Source: Pseudomonas izuensis (GTDB lineage Bacteria; Pseudomonadota; Gammaproteobacteria; Pseudomonadales; Pseudomonadaceae). Taken from it: a DNA stretch of 64,000 bases. The notes below the pieces were generated by a model. The model saw only the letters and a program-made list of their open reading frames with translations, did no database searches and was not told where the DNA came from. This document shows, piece by piece, positions 16,503 through 24,104 of the stretch (the first letter of the stretch is position 1; every line of letters starts with the position of its first letter). Location: positions 1-64,000 of the forward strand of contig NZ_WTFT01000020.1 of the NCBI RefSeq assembly GCF_009861505.1, read 5' to 3'. The position numbers and the translations under genes are program-made.

Positions 16503-17348
16503 TTAGCGAGAGCCGCGACGGCTCATGAACGCCAGACGCTCAAGCAGTTGCACGTCCTGTTCGTTTTTCACCAAGGCGCCGGCCAGTGGCGGGATGGCCT
16601 TGGTCGGATCGCGTTCGCGCAGCACCGCTTCGCCAATGTTGTCGGCCATCAGCAGTTTCAGCCAATCCACCAGTTCGGAGGTCGAGGGTTTCTTCTTCAG
16701 GCCCGGCACCTTGCGCACGTCGAAGAACACGTCCAGCGCTTCGCTGACCAGGTCTTTCTTGATGTCCGGGTAGTGCACGTCGACGATCCGCTGCATCGTG
16801 CTGCGATCAGGGAAGGCGATGTAGTGGAAGAAGCAGCGGCGCAGGAAGGCGTCCGGCAGCTCTTTTTCGTTGTTGGAGGTAATGATGATGATCGGGCGCT
16901 TTTTCGCCTTGATGGTCTCGTCGATCTCGTAGACGTAGAACTCCATCTTGTCGAGTTCTTGCAACAGGTCGTTGGGGAACTCGATGTCGGCCTTGTCGAT
17001 TTCGTCGATCAGCAGGATCACTCGCTCTTCGGACTCGAAAGCCTCCCAGAGCTTGCCCTTCTTCAGATAGTTGCGAACGTCGTGAACCTTTTCCGTGCCG
17101 AGCTGCGAGTCACGCAGACGGCTGACCGCGTCGTACTCGTAGAGGCCTTGATGGGCCTTGGTGGTGGACTTGATGTGCCAGGTGATCAGCTTGGCGCCAA
17201 AGGATTCGGCCAGTTGCTCGGCGAGCATGGTCTTGCCGGTGCCCGGTTCACCCTTGACCAGCAGTGGTCGCTCCAGGGTGATGGCGGCGTTGACCGCCAG
17301 CTTCAGGTCATCGGTGGCGACGTAGGCCTGGGTGCCTTCGAACTTCAT
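16503..17348 (-). CDS. MoxR family AAA+ ATPase
   Basis: This 281-residue protein has Walker A GEPGTGKT (residues 33-40), Walker B VILLIDEIDK (about 110-119), sensor 1 IIIITSNNEKELPDAFLRR and a C-terminal lid, all typical of MoxR ATPases. The ATG at 17348 has GAGGA seven bases upstream and is preferred over an in-frame TTG at 17354. It is the promoter-proximal gene of a two-gene operon with the VWA protein. Confidence 0.9.
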   Translation of the reverse strand: MKFEGTQAYVATDDLKLAVNAAITLERPLLVKGEPGTGKTMLAEQLAESFGAKLITWHIKSTTKAHQGLYEYDAVSRLRDSQLGTEKVHDVRNYLKKGKLWEAFESEERVILLIDEIDKADIEFPNDLLQELDKMEFYVYEIDETIKAKKRPIIIITSNNEKELPDAFLRRCFFHYIAFPDRSTMQRIVDVHYPDIKKDLVSEALDVFFDVRKVPGLKKKPSTSELVDWLKLLMADNIGEAVLRERDPTKAIPPLAGALVKNEQDVQLLERLAFMSRRGSR

Positions 17349-17518
17349 CTGCAAATCCTCGAACGGTAATGCCGACCTGTGTGAGGCAGGGCGGTGCGCA
17401 ATAAATGGTCAAGCCCGACTATAACTCGGTGTCCGGTCGACTGTGAACGCAGAAGGCTTATTCAGTCTCTGAATGGAGCGTCACATCTTGACTCAGTCTC
17501 GGCGGTGGGCCAGCATTG

Positions 17519-17543
17519 AGCTATCGCCATTTTGGCGATAGCT
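17519..17543. promoter_or_regulatory. perfect 10-bp palindrome, candidate operator
   Basis: AGCTATCGCC (17519-17528) and GGCGATAGCT (17534-17543) are exact reverse complements separated by five bases (ATTTT). The element ends eight bases before the DUF4160 start codon, where an autoregulating HTH protein would be expected to bind. A hairpin in the leader RNA is an alternative reading. Confidence 0.65.
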
Positions 17544-17551
17544 TGCGATAC

Positions 17552-17782
17552 ATGTCTACTAAATACCGATTTCGAGATACGTACCGCATTCAGTTGCGTG
17601 AAAAGGACCATCCGCCACCCCACGTCCACCTGACCGGTGGCGGGCTGGATGTCATGCTGAGCCTGGAGACCGTCGAGGTGATGATGGGCAAGGCACCGCC
17701 ACTGATTATCACGGAAGCGCTGGAATGGATCAGGGCTAATCAAGTTCAATTGCTGGAGGATTGGAAACGATGTTACCCATGA
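17552..17782 (+). CDS. DUF4160 domain protein, possible toxin-like partner
   Basis: This 76-residue protein is of the DUF4160 type. The family signature KYRFRDTYRIQLREKDHPPPHVH (in two blocks, YRFRDTYRI at residues 5-13 and EKDHPPPHVH at 17-26) is intact. The start is the ATG at 17552; an in-frame TTG at 17516 would put the palindrome inside the gene and no SD supports it. It overlaps or abuts the DUF2442/HTH gene. I infer a toxin-antitoxin-like or regulatory pair from size and layout, not from demonstrated activity. Confidence 0.8.
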   Translation: MSTKYRFRDTYRIQLREKDHPPPHVHLTGGGLDVMLSLETVEVMMGKAPPLIITEALEWIRANQVQLLEDWKRCYP

Positions 17783-18270
17783 AACGACCACGGCTGTCGG
17801 CGGTGCGGGTGCTGGAGGATTACCGTCTGGCGCTGACGTTCATCGACGGTCAACAATTGTCCCTCGATTTGAGCCGTGACCTGCAGGCTTTTCCGGGGTT
17901 GCAACCTTTGCTGGGGAGCGCTTTCGACGGTGCCGTGCTGGGCGATGACGGATGGTGTGTGGAATGGCCTGAGCAGGATATCCAGATGGGTGCCGACACC
18001 TTGTATCTGGATGCGCTTGCGCAAAACGCATCGGACGAAAACACGCGGATTTTCATCGACTGGCGCGCTCGCACCGGATTGCCGCTCAATCAGGCCGCTG
18101 AGGCATTGGGGGTGAGTACTCGAAGTATCAGCCGCTACAGCAGTGGGCGAGAAGCCGTGCCGCGTTCGTTGGCCCTGGCCTGTCTTGGCTGGGACTTCCT
18201 GCAACAGCAATCAAAGTCGTTAAGGGCAGCCGAAGAGAATGGCCGCTATACCGTTACGCGCAAAAGTTAA
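17770..18270 (+). CDS. DUF2442 domain protein with C-terminal helix-turn-helix
   Basis: This 166-residue protein has an N-terminal DUF2442 domain (about residues 10-75, ending WPEQDIQMGADTLY) and a C-terminal XRE-like HTH (LPLNQAAEALGVSTRSISRY, about 104-123). The combination suggests a DNA-binding antitoxin-like regulator of the pair. The ATG at 17770 has GGAGG ten bases upstream and overlaps the end of DUF4160; the ATG at 17779 (ATGA overlap) is the alternative. Its stop shares TTAA with the convergent DUF748 gene. Confidence 0.8.
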   Translation: MLPMKRPRLSAVRVLEDYRLALTFIDGQQLSLDLSRDLQAFPGLQPLLGSAFDGAVLGDDGWCVEWPEQDIQMGADTLYLDALAQNASDENTRIFIDWRARTGLPLNQAAEALGVSTRSISRYSSGREAVPRSLALACLGWDFLQQQSKSLRAAEENGRYTVTRKS

Positions 18271-19343
18271 CCGGCATCCGGTTTCGGCCGTTCATAGCGG
18301 GCATTGAATGCCTCGATGAATCCATTGCGCAAAATCTGCAAAAACGCCTGGAACGCGCTGATATCTTGCCGGTGAACGCTGCCGCTCAGTTCGACGCGGG
18401 TAGCAAACTGGTTCTTGCCCTGGTTTTTCAACACGGTTTCAGAGCCGCCGACGATGGCTTCCCAAATGGAACGGAAAATCCCCTTGTCCTTGTTTTCCAC
18501 ATCCTGCTGCCAATTGAAAACGTCGACATCCCTCAGCAACGGTTTGATGTAGCCGGTCAATTTGGCTTTTTTGGCCTGCGCTTCGATGACTACATCGCCA
18601 TGGCCGGCATTGAAATCGAACTTGCCGTAGGCCGAAGCGAAGTCGTTCAGACGCTTGAGCTCGATGTCTTTGGCCCGCAGACGAAATTCGAAGTCTTCAA
18701 AGTTGCTCAGTGGGTCGAAGGTCGCGGTGGTTTCCAGCGGCGCATGCCCCAGTAGCAGCGCCTTGCCTTCGAAACGGGCATCGCGCTTGCCTTTGGTGTC
18801 GACCACGTTGGTCAGGTTGTAAATGCTGGCGTCGACCTTCGTGGCGTTCATGTTCACGGGAGGTTTGGAGTTGAAATTGCGAAAGCTGATCTTGCCGTCA
18901 TCGATCCGCACTTCGTTCAAGGTAATCGGCAGCAATTTTCCCAACTGGGCGCGCCAGTCTGTGCCTTGACCGGTCTGGGAATTCTGTTTGTTGGCGCCGC
19001 CGTCGACGAAATTCACTTCAGGCTTGATGAACTGTACTTGGGCCACCACGGCGTGGTCGTACCAGAGGGAATGCCAGCTGACGGAGAGGTCGATCAACGG
19101 CGCATTGACGAACGGCACTGGCACCTTGCCGTCGACCTTGACGATTTTCAGGCCGTTAATTTTGTAGGCGCCACGCCACAGGGCCAGGTCCACGTCGGTG
19201 ATCTGGCCGCGGTAATCACCCATGTCCGCCAGTTTGTCATTGAGGTAGTCGCGCACCATGTAGGGCAGGGCGAAGTGCAGGGCAATCAGCAGCACAACGA
19301 GGCCGGCGAAGGCCCAAAGTGGCCAGCTGTATCGACGTTTCAT
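18267..19343 (-). CDS. DUF748 (AsmA-like) envelope protein
   Basis: This 358-residue protein has one N-terminal transmembrane helix (about residues 8-28) followed by a large periplasmic region. Repeated LNEVRIDDGKISFRN-type segments (near 138-152) and the LWRGAYKINGLKI block place it in the DUF748/AsmA-like group of envelope proteins, some of which act in lipid transport between the membranes. No ligand can be assigned. The start is the ATG at 19343 with AGAGAA upstream. It is divergent from cysK. Confidence 0.8.
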   Translation of the reverse strand: MKRRYSWPLWAFAGLVVLLIALHFALPYMVRDYLNDKLADMGDYRGQITDVDLALWRGAYKINGLKIVKVDGKVPVPFVNAPLIDLSVSWHSLWYDHAVVAQVQFIKPEVNFVDGGANKQNSQTGQGTDWRAQLGKLLPITLNEVRIDDGKISFRNFNSKPPVNMNATKVDASIYNLTNVVDTKGKRDARFEGKALLLGHAPLETTATFDPLSNFEDFEFRLRAKDIELKRLNDFASAYGKFDFNAGHGDVVIEAQAKKAKLTGYIKPLLRDVDVFNWQQDVENKDKGIFRSIWEAIVGGSETVLKNQGKNQFATRVELSGSVHRQDISAFQAFLQILRNGFIEAFNARYERPKPDAG

Positions 19344-19471
19344 GATGGCAATTCTCTGGCGATCTAAAGCCATTGACTGCGGCGATAACCGGACGTTCGA
19401 CCTGACTGGACGCACAGGGGCAACAGGCATACCTTTGTGCGCTTATTGAATGCTGTATCAAGGACCCAGCC

Positions 19472-20446
19472 ATGAGCCGTATTTTCGCTGACAACGCCCA
19501 CTCCATCGGTAATACGCCGCTGGTGCAGATCAACCGTATCGCGCCGCGCGGTGTGACCATCCTGGCCAAGATCGAAGGGCGCAACCCTGGTTATTCGGTC
19601 AAGTGCCGGATTGGCGCGAACATGATCTGGGACGCCGAAAGCACTGGCAAACTCAAGCCTGGCATGACCATCGTCGAGCCGACCTCCGGCAATACCGGCA
19701 TTGGCCTGGCCTTCGTGGCGGCGGCGCGGGGCTACAAATTGATGCTGACCATGCCTTCATCCATGAGTATCGAGCGTCGAAAAGTGTTGAAAGCGCTGGG
19801 GGCGGAACTGGTGCTGACCGAACCGGCCAAGGGCATGAAGGGCGCGATCGAGAAAGCGGCTGAAATCGTTGCCAGCGATGCATCCCGGTACTTCATGCCA
19901 GCGCAGTTCGATAATCCGGCCAACCCTGCCATCCATGAAAAAACCACCGGCCCCGAGATCTGGAACGACACCGATGGTGCTGTTGATGTCCTTGTGTCCG
20001 GTGTCGGAACCGGTGGAACCATCACCGGCGTTTCACGGTATATCAAGAATACCCAGGGCAAGCCGATCATCTCCGTGGCGGTGGAGCCAGCGGTGTCGCC
20101 GGTGATCACCCAGGCGCTGGCCGGTGAGGAAATCAAGCCGAGCCCGCACAAGATCCAGGGGATCGGTGCCGGTTTTGTGCCGAAGAACCTGGACCTGTCG
20201 ATCGTCGACCGGGTGGAATTGGTCAGCGACGAGGAATCCAAGGCCATGGCCCTGCGATTGATGCAGGAAGAAGGGATTCTGTGCGGTATTTCCTGCGGCG
20301 CGGCGATGGCGGTGGCGGTAAGGTTGGCCGAAACCCCGGAAATGCAGGGCAAGACGATCGTGGTGATCCTGCCGGATTCCGGCGAGCGTTACCTGTCGAG
20401 CATGTTGTTCAGTGATCTGTTTACCGAGCAGGAGAACCAGCAGTAA
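19472..20446 (+). CDS. cysK: cysteine synthase A (O-acetylserine sulfhydrylase)
   Basis: This 324-residue pyridoxal-phosphate enzyme makes cysteine from O-acetylserine and sulfide. K44 in NPGYSVKCR is the Schiff-base lysine, PTSGNTG (about 70-76) binds the substrate carboxylate, and GVGTGGT (177-183) holds the phosphate. The sequence and length follow CysK rather than CysM, including the C-terminal SSGERYLS-like block (here DSGERYLS). AAGGA precedes the ATG. Confidence 0.94.
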   Translation: MSRIFADNAHSIGNTPLVQINRIAPRGVTILAKIEGRNPGYSVKCRIGANMIWDAESTGKLKPGMTIVEPTSGNTGIGLAFVAAARGYKLMLTMPSSMSIERRKVLKALGAELVLTEPAKGMKGAIEKAAEIVASDASRYFMPAQFDNPANPAIHEKTTGPEIWNDTDGAVDVLVSGVGTGGTITGVSRYIKNTQGKPIISVAVEPAVSPVITQALAGEEIKPSPHKIQGIGAGFVPKNLDLSIVDRVELVSDEESKAMALRLMQEEGILCGISCGAAMAVAVRLAETPEMQGKTIVVILPDSGERYLSSMLFSDLFTEQENQQ

Positions 20447-20666
20447 CGTTTTGCCGATAGGGCACGGGTTTCCTTCGCTGATGGTTGGCTGACTCAGGTC
20501 AGCCAGCATTCAGGAGATGTGTGTTAAGAAGTACTTTATTGCGCAATCCATAATACTGAATGTTTAAACAGGCGGGTTTTTCCCGAAGTGGGTAGTGTTT
20601 ATCATGATGGCTGCCACGTCGGGGTAATGGCGTTGCGCAGAGTGTCTCTATACCAAGGAGTTGTTG
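20447..20666. promoter_or_regulatory. intergenic region with a hairpin and two short palindromes
   Basis: TGGCTGAC (20486-20493) and GTCAGCCA (20498-20505) form an 8-bp hairpin just after cysK, without a U-tract. Farther on are two exact 10-base palindromes, ATTGCGCAAT (20538-20547) and TGTTTAAACA (20561-20570), upstream of the LpxO-like gene. They may be operator sites for it. Confidence 0.35.
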
Positions 20667-21605
20667 ATGACCTTTTCCTTTGCCGCGAAGGCGTCGGTGT
20701 TGCTGCTGTTTCTCGGCAGTACGCTCTATGTGCATTTACGTGGCAAGGCGCGTTTGCCGGTACTGCGTCAATTCGTCAACCATTCGGCGCTGTTCGCACC
20801 CTATAACGCGTTGATGTACCTGTTCTCCGGCGTGCCTTCCAAACCTTATCTCGACCGCAGTAAATTCCCTGAACTGGACGTGCTCAAGGACAATTGGGAA
20901 GTCATTCGCGACGAAGCCATGCACCTGTTCGATGAGGGTTACATTCGCGCCGCCGAGAAGAACAACGATGCTGGATTCGGCTCGTTTTTCAAGAAGGGGT
21001 GGAAACGTTTCTACCTCAAGTGGTACGACAAACCGTTGCCCTCGGCCGAACTCCTGTGCCCGAAAACCGTGGCACTGGTCAGCGGCATACCCAACGTCAA
21101 AGGCGCCATGTTCGCGCTGCTGCCGGGCGGAAGCCACCTCAACCCGCACCGCGACCCATTCGCCGGCTCGCTGCGTTATCACCTGGGCCTGTCGACACCC
21201 AACTCCGACGACTGCCGCATCTTTGTCGACGGTCAGGTTTACGCCTGGCGTGACGGTGAAGACGTGATGTTCGATGAAACCTACGTGCACTGGGTCAAGA
21301 ACGAAACCGACAAGACCCGGGTCATCCTGTTTTGCGACATCGAACGACCGCTGAGCAACCGCCTGATGACCCGCATCAACCGCTGGATCAGCGGCCTGCT
21401 GGGCCGCGCTACTGCACCGCAGAACCTCGATGACGAACGCGTTGGCGGGATCAATCAGGCTTATGCATGGAGCAAGAACTCCAGCGACAAGTTCAGCGGC
21501 GTGGTCAAGCAGTGGAAGCGTCGTAATCCCAAGGCCTACCGAGTGTTGCGACCGGTGCTGGCGGTGGTCGTGCTGACGTTGCTGGGCTATTGGCTATTTG
21601 GTTAA
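20667..21605 (+). CDS. lpxO: aspartyl/asparaginyl beta-hydroxylase family, LpxO-like lipid A hydroxylase
   Basis: This 312-residue protein is a 2-oxoglutarate/Fe(II) dioxygenase of the Asp/Asn hydroxylase family. The iron ligands are H161 and D163 in NPHRDP and H208 in TYVHWV; R218 likely binds 2-oxoglutarate. Hydrophobic helices at both ends (about 5-22 and 293-311) anchor it to the inner membrane, as in LpxO, which 2-hydroxylates a lipid A acyl chain. Pseudomonads often carry more than one copy. The ATG at 20667 follows AAGGAG. Confidence 0.83.
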   Translation: MTFSFAAKASVLLLFLGSTLYVHLRGKARLPVLRQFVNHSALFAPYNALMYLFSGVPSKPYLDRSKFPELDVLKDNWEVIRDEAMHLFDEGYIRAAEKNNDAGFGSFFKKGWKRFYLKWYDKPLPSAELLCPKTVALVSGIPNVKGAMFALLPGGSHLNPHRDPFAGSLRYHLGLSTPNSDDCRIFVDGQVYAWRDGEDVMFDETYVHWVKNETDKTRVILFCDIERPLSNRLMTRINRWISGLLGRATAPQNLDDERVGGINQAYAWSKNSSDKFSGVVKQWKRRNPKAYRVLRPVLAVVVLTLLGYWLFG

Positions 21606-21609
21606 TCCC

Positions 21610-21713
21610 CCTGTAGGAGCGAGCCCGCTCGCGATGGTCTCATGGGCACCGCGTTGATCCAGGATGGGCGCGTTATCGTTTACGTCCATCGCGAGCGGGC
21701 TCGCTCCTACAGA
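21610..21713. repeat. REPIN, GCGAGCCCGC type
   Basis: Inverted halves at 21610-21637 and 21686-21712 carry the GGAGCGAGCCCGCTCGCGAT core. A spacer of about 48 bases separates them. Confidence 0.9.
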
Positions 21714-21727
21714 GATAGTTCAAATTA

Positions 21728-21756
21728 TTGCAATCCATGTCGAGCGCTGGTTATAG
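21728..21756 (+). promoter_or_regulatory. sigma-70-type promoter
   Basis: TTGCAA (21728-21733) and TTATAG (21751-21756) are separated by exactly 17 bases. This would start transcription near 21763, about 50 bases before a small open frame, and about 310 bases before the EamA transporter gene. Confidence 0.55.
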
Positions 21757-21813
21757 TCGGCGCACAGCGAGTTCCCGAACCCGCTTTTTCATCCTTCTAA
21801 AAAAGATCAGCCC

Positions 21814-21978
21814 ATGCCTGCATCCCTCATCAACGCGGTAGTCGATTCAGCGGTCAACGCTGGCGTCGTGCCGTGCGGGAATCAGCAGCCTGTGCAGATC
21901 AGTCATTACCCTCCACCTGTCAGTAGCACGCCGGTGTACGCAGTCGTATCACCACCGGGCGTTGGCGTTTGGGGCTGA
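21814..21978 (+). CDS. possible 54-residue small protein
   Basis: An open frame of 54 codons starts at the ATG at 21814 and ends with TGA at 21978, downstream of the promoter at 21728-21756. The product is rich in Pro, Val and Ser with one cysteine (MPASLINAVVD... ...PPGVGVWG), with no signal peptide or known family. The only ribosome-binding-like sequence is AAAGA. It may be a real small gene or part of a leader or small RNA. Confidence 0.4.
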   Translation: MPASLINAVVDSAVNAGVVPCGNQQPVQISHYPPPVSSTPVYAVVSPPGVGVWG

Positions 21979-22076
21979 TCAGCGTTTCTCTGCTGACGCC
22001 CTGCACCCGCCTGAAAAAAACTACTGAATTTCAGCTTCGGCTGAATTGGCTCTTTGCCTGACTACAGGTGGTACTC
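21979..22076. other. intergenic gap before the EamA gene
   Basis: TTTCAGCTTCGGCTGAATT (from about 22028) is a short self-complementary stretch (TTCAGC...GCTGAA) ahead of the transporter gene. I see nothing else in this stretch. Confidence 0.3.
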
Positions 22077-22940
22077 ATGTTTGTCCTTTCTCAAAAGTCC
22101 GCGCTCGCGGCGGCTTCCACGAGCCTGTTCGTCCTGCTGTGGAGCAGCGGGGCGATCTTCTCCAAATGGGGGCTGGCCCATGCGGCGCCCTTTGCCTTTC
22201 TGTTGGTGCGCTTTGTCATCGCCCTGTGCGGTTTGCTGTTGCTGGTGCCGTTGCTCAAGCTGAAGCTGCCCAAAGGTGGAAAGCCGATGCTGTACGCGAT
22301 GGCCACCGGGATGGTGCTGTTGGGGGCTTACCAGATTTTCTATTTGCTGGCCCTCGACCTGAAAGTCACGCCGGGCGTGATGGCAACGATCATGGGCGTG
22401 CAGCCGATTCTTACGGTGGTGATCATGGAGCGTCAGCGATCAGCCAGCCGGATGTTTGGTCTGTCGCTCGGTCTGGCCGGGTTGATCATGGTGGTTTATC
22501 AGGGCATCGGCCTGGCCGGCATGTCGTTGGCCGGGATGCTCTTTGGTTTGCTGGCGCTGGCGAGCATGACGTTCGGCTCCATCATGCAGAAACGCATCAC
22601 CGACAATCCCCTCGGCACACTGCCGGTGCAATACCTCGCGGGATTATTGCTCTGCGGGATCTTCGTGCCGTTCCAGCCGTTTCACTTCGAGCACAACAGC
22701 GGTTTTATCGTGCCGGTGTTGTGGATGGGGCTGGTAGTGTCGGTACTGGCGACACTGTTGCTGTACCGCTTGATCGCCCGAGGCAACCTGGTGAATGTCA
22801 CCAGTCTGTTTTACCTGGTGCCGGCGGTGACGGCAGTAATGGACTACCTGTTTTTCGGTAATCGACTGGCGACGTTGAGCATGCTGGGCATGCTGTTGAT
22901 CATCGTTGGCCTGGTGTTCGTGTTCCGTAAAACCGCGTAG
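22077..22940 (+). CDS. EamA/DMT family transporter
   Basis: This 287-residue protein has ten predicted transmembrane helices in two EamA repeats, the first starting LFVLLWSSGAIFSKWGLAH (residues about 17-35). It belongs to the drug/metabolite transporter superfamily and probably exports a small metabolite; the substrate cannot be predicted. The ATG at 22077 with AGGTGG upstream is preferred, and a GTG at 22068 is possible. A second EamA gene lies just downstream in the opposite orientation. Confidence 0.85.
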   Translation: MFVLSQKSALAAASTSLFVLLWSSGAIFSKWGLAHAAPFAFLLVRFVIALCGLLLLVPLLKLKLPKGGKPMLYAMATGMVLLGAYQIFYLLALDLKVTPGVMATIMGVQPILTVVIMERQRSASRMFGLSLGLAGLIMVVYQGIGLAGMSLAGMLFGLLALASMTFGSIMQKRITDNPLGTLPVQYLAGLLLCGIFVPFQPFHFEHNSGFIVPVLWMGLVVSVLATLLLYRLIARGNLVNVTSLFYLVPAVTAVMDYLFFGNRLATLSMLGMLLIIVGLVFVFRKTA

Positions 22941-23019
22941 CCACCGCTTTCGCTGGCAAGCCAGCTCCTACAAGGGCCACGAAATCCCTTGTAGGAGCTG
23001 GCTCGCCAGCGAAGGCGCC
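22941..23019. repeat. REPIN, GCTGGC..GCCAGC type
   Basis: Inverted halves (22941-22976 and 22986-23019) have the GGAGCTGGCTCGCCAGCGAA core with a very short spacer. It lies between two convergent EamA genes. Confidence 0.9.
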
Positions 23020-23037
23020 ATCAGCAACTCCGCAAAA

Positions 23038-23946
23038 CTATCGGGCTGATACTTCAGCCCGCTTCACCACCGCTGGCTTCAACACCAACCACAACGCCGC
23101 GGCAATCAACACCCCACCATAAATGTGCGCCATCGACAGCGGCTCATCGAGAAACATCGCCCCCCACAACACCCCGAACAGCGGAATCAGGAAGGTCGTA
23201 GTCATCGATTTCACCGGGCCAATCGAGCTCAGCAGCCGGAAGTAAATAATGTAGGCAAACGCCGTGCAACCCAGCCCCAGGCCCAGTAACGACAGCCAAA
23301 CGTTCCAGCCGCCCCAGCTCGCCGGTGGCTGGCTGATCACGCTGTAACCGAACAACGGCAACAGGAACAACGTCGCGCCGAGCATGCTGCCCAGTGCCGA
23401 CAAACGGCTGTCCAAACCACCGGCCTGATCGAGCCAGCGCCGGGCCAGGAATCCGGCAAAACCGTAGCATGTGGTAGCGAGCAGGCAGGCGACAGCCCCC
23501 ATCAACAACCCGAGATCGAACGCCACCGGGCCCGCGCGGGTCAGCACGCCGACCCCGAACAGCCCGAGAAAAACTCCGCCGAGCTTCGCGGCGGTGAGTC
23601 TTTCATGGAAAAACAGCCCGCCGATCAGCACGCCCATCAGCGGCGTGGTGGCGTTGAAAATCGACGAGTAACCGGCGGGCAGCACCTGTGCTGCAACGGA
23701 GTACAAGGTCGCCGGGATGCCGGAGTTGATCACCCCGAGCAGCATCACGGTCTTGAGTTTGCCTTTGAAATCCCAGCTGATGCGCATCAGGCCAAGAATC
23801 ACCAGCAACCCGGCGGTGGCAATCGATACGCGGAAAAAAGCGGTAGGGATGCTGCCAATCACCGGGGCGATAATGCGCATGAACAGAAAACTCGCACCCC
23901 AAATGGCCGCCAGTGACAGTAAACGGAAAATATCGACGGGGTTCAC
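23038..23946 (-). CDS. EamA/DMT family transporter
   Basis: This 302-residue protein has about ten transmembrane helices in two EamA halves, beginning LAAIWGASFLFMRIIAPVIG. A drug/metabolite transporter is likely; the substrate is unknown. The start is a GTG at 23946 behind AAGGAA; the ATG that overlaps it is followed directly by a stop in its own frame. It is convergent with the other EamA gene and not close to it in sequence. Confidence 0.85.
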   Translation of the reverse strand: MNPVDIFRLLSLAAIWGASFLFMRIIAPVIGSIPTAFFRVSIATAGLLVILGLMRISWDFKGKLKTVMLLGVINSGIPATLYSVAAQVLPAGYSSIFNATTPLMGVLIGGLFFHERLTAAKLGGVFLGLFGVGVLTRAGPVAFDLGLLMGAVACLLATTCYGFAGFLARRWLDQAGGLDSRLSALGSMLGATLFLLPLFGYSVISQPPASWGGWNVWLSLLGLGLGCTAFAYIIYFRLLSSIGPVKSMTTTFLIPLFGVLWGAMFLDEPLSMAHIYGGVLIAAALWLVLKPAVVKRAEVSAR

Positions 23947-24104
23947 ATTGCGTTCCTTCCTTGAGGGAGGGGCGAAAGTGTTGCTGAGTGCGTGATCGAT
24001 GGCAACCGAAAACCGGGCGTTTAATTCGCCGGAAAATTACGCTTCTCCTGCACCCGCTTCACTGGCTAAGCTCAAGGCTCACAAATTCCCGCAGAGGTCT
24101 CACT

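Noticed and set aside
19472..20446. Calling the cysteine synthase CysM
   Set aside because: The SVKCRIGANMIWDAE block, overall length and C-terminus follow CysK.
20561..20599. Two TGTTTA copies upstream of the LpxO-like gene, as in a PhoP box
   Set aside because: The copies are far apart, not at the tandem 11-base spacing of a PhoP site; only the short palindromes are reported.
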